From assembly GCA_029934175.1 (NCBI GenBank), contig JAOZMT010000185.1, positions 1-5,478 on the forward strand: DNA of 5,478 bases, in the 5' to 3' direction. The position numbers and the translations under genes are program-made. This DNA is from Victivallales bacterium. Its GTDB lineage: Bacteria; Verrucomicrobiota; Lentisphaeria; Victivallales; JAUVCU01. This document shows, in pieces, positions 5,236 to 5,478 of this stretch (its first letter is position 1; the number at the start of each line of letters is the position of its first letter). The notes beneath the pieces are model-generated. The model searched no databases. It saw nothing but the letters and a program-made list of their open reading frames with translations, and was not told the DNA's origin.

Positions 5236-5275
5236 TTGAATATCCAATATTCAACAAGGAATTTTCAATATTCAA
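5236..5275. repeat. TTGAATAT-CCA-ATATTCAA palindrome with repeated half
   Basis: TTGAATAT (5236-5243) and ATATTCAA (5247-5254) form a perfect 8-bp stem with loop CCA. CAATATTCAA at 5245-5254 is repeated exactly at 5266-5275, a 21-bp step. The intervening ACAAGGAATTT segment resembles intergenic repeats I recall from environmental bacterial genomes; I cannot verify that here. Confidence 0.7.
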
Positions 5276-5351
5276 GTCCGAAAAATGCAATATAGACAAA
5301 TAAAAAAGGTGAATATTTAGTATACATATATTGTCATTAAAGAGCTAAAAA

Positions 5352-5447
5352 GTCGATTTATTGGCTAGTTTCAAATGAACTTTACACTTTTAATTACAAA
5401 TAGTCGAAAAAATAGTCAGAGTTCCGACTTTAGGGGCTGTCGATTTA
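5352..5447. repeat. GTCGATTTA direct repeat and CGATT-T-AATCG palindrome
   Basis: GTCGATTTA occurs at 5352-5360 and 5439-5447. The second copy runs into a perfect 11-base palindrome, CGATTTAATCG (5441-5451). AGTCG (5402-5406) and CGACT (5425-5429) are also complementary. The rest of 5281-5430 is AT-rich with no gene I can support. Confidence 0.4.
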
Positions 5448-5454
5448 ATCGTAG

Positions 5455-5471
5455 CGCCGTCCGTCTCGGCG
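5455..5471. repeat. G+C-rich hairpin at the window end
   Basis: CGCCG (5455-5459) pairs with CGGCG (5467-5471) around loop TCCGTCT. The segment 5432-5473 is strikingly G+C-rich for this genome and runs close to the end of the window, so it may be the edge of a larger repeat or gene. Confidence 0.45.
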
Positions 5472-5478
5472 GCATAAT

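Noticed and set aside
5331..5360. Promoter with TTGTCA as -35
   Set aside because: No acceptable -10 box at 16-18 bases downstream and no gene follows in the window.

Overview
The window comes from an AT-rich bacterial genome (roughly 30% G+C by eye) with a Gram-negative style envelope: it has a Sec-exported HtrA-like protein and a lipoprotein with a lipobox. The style of the pseudo-protease/PDZ genes and of the palindromic intergenic repeats reminds me of PVC-group bacteria (Lentisphaerota, Verrucomicrobiota, Planctomycetota). That placement is recall and inference, not something I could test.

Layout. Positions 33-3594 hold a compact four-gene run on the minus strand, read in the order yjbQ, a short HtrA-like N-terminal half-barrel, a 714-residue lipoprotein with degenerate trypsin-like regions and two PDZ domains, and def (peptide deformylase). 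The genes overlap or abut: 5 bp between yjbQ and the protease at the chosen start or an overlap at an upstream TTG, ATGA at the protease/lipoprotein junction, and 9 bp before def. They therefore look like one transcript starting from a good promoter at 3626-3654. Facing away from it is asd (3801-4811, plus strand) with its own promoter at 3727-3754. Positions 4812-5478 contain no credible gene. They form a mosaic of short palindromes, most with 3-base loops, including a possible MITE-like element (about 4847-5080) and several other inverted or direct repeats.

How the genes work together. asd supplies aspartate semialdehyde for lysine/diaminopimelate, methionine and threonine. def deformylates new proteins. 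yjbQ belongs to a widespread family assigned a secondary thiamine-phosphate synthase activity. The middle two genes look like an exported pair of trypsin-fold relatives that have lost catalytic residues, more likely a scaffold or binding system than an active protease.

Most unusual signal. A 14-base motif, TTGCGANNTRTGCA, recurs at ten places (six exact, four with one mismatch), on both strands, in different genes and reading frames, and almost entirely inside coding sequence. Five copies match the stricter TTGCGANNTGTGCA, where I would expect far less than one in a window of this size. This pattern resembles genome-wide skewed oligomers such as DNA uptake sequences or HIP1, and I do not recognise this one.
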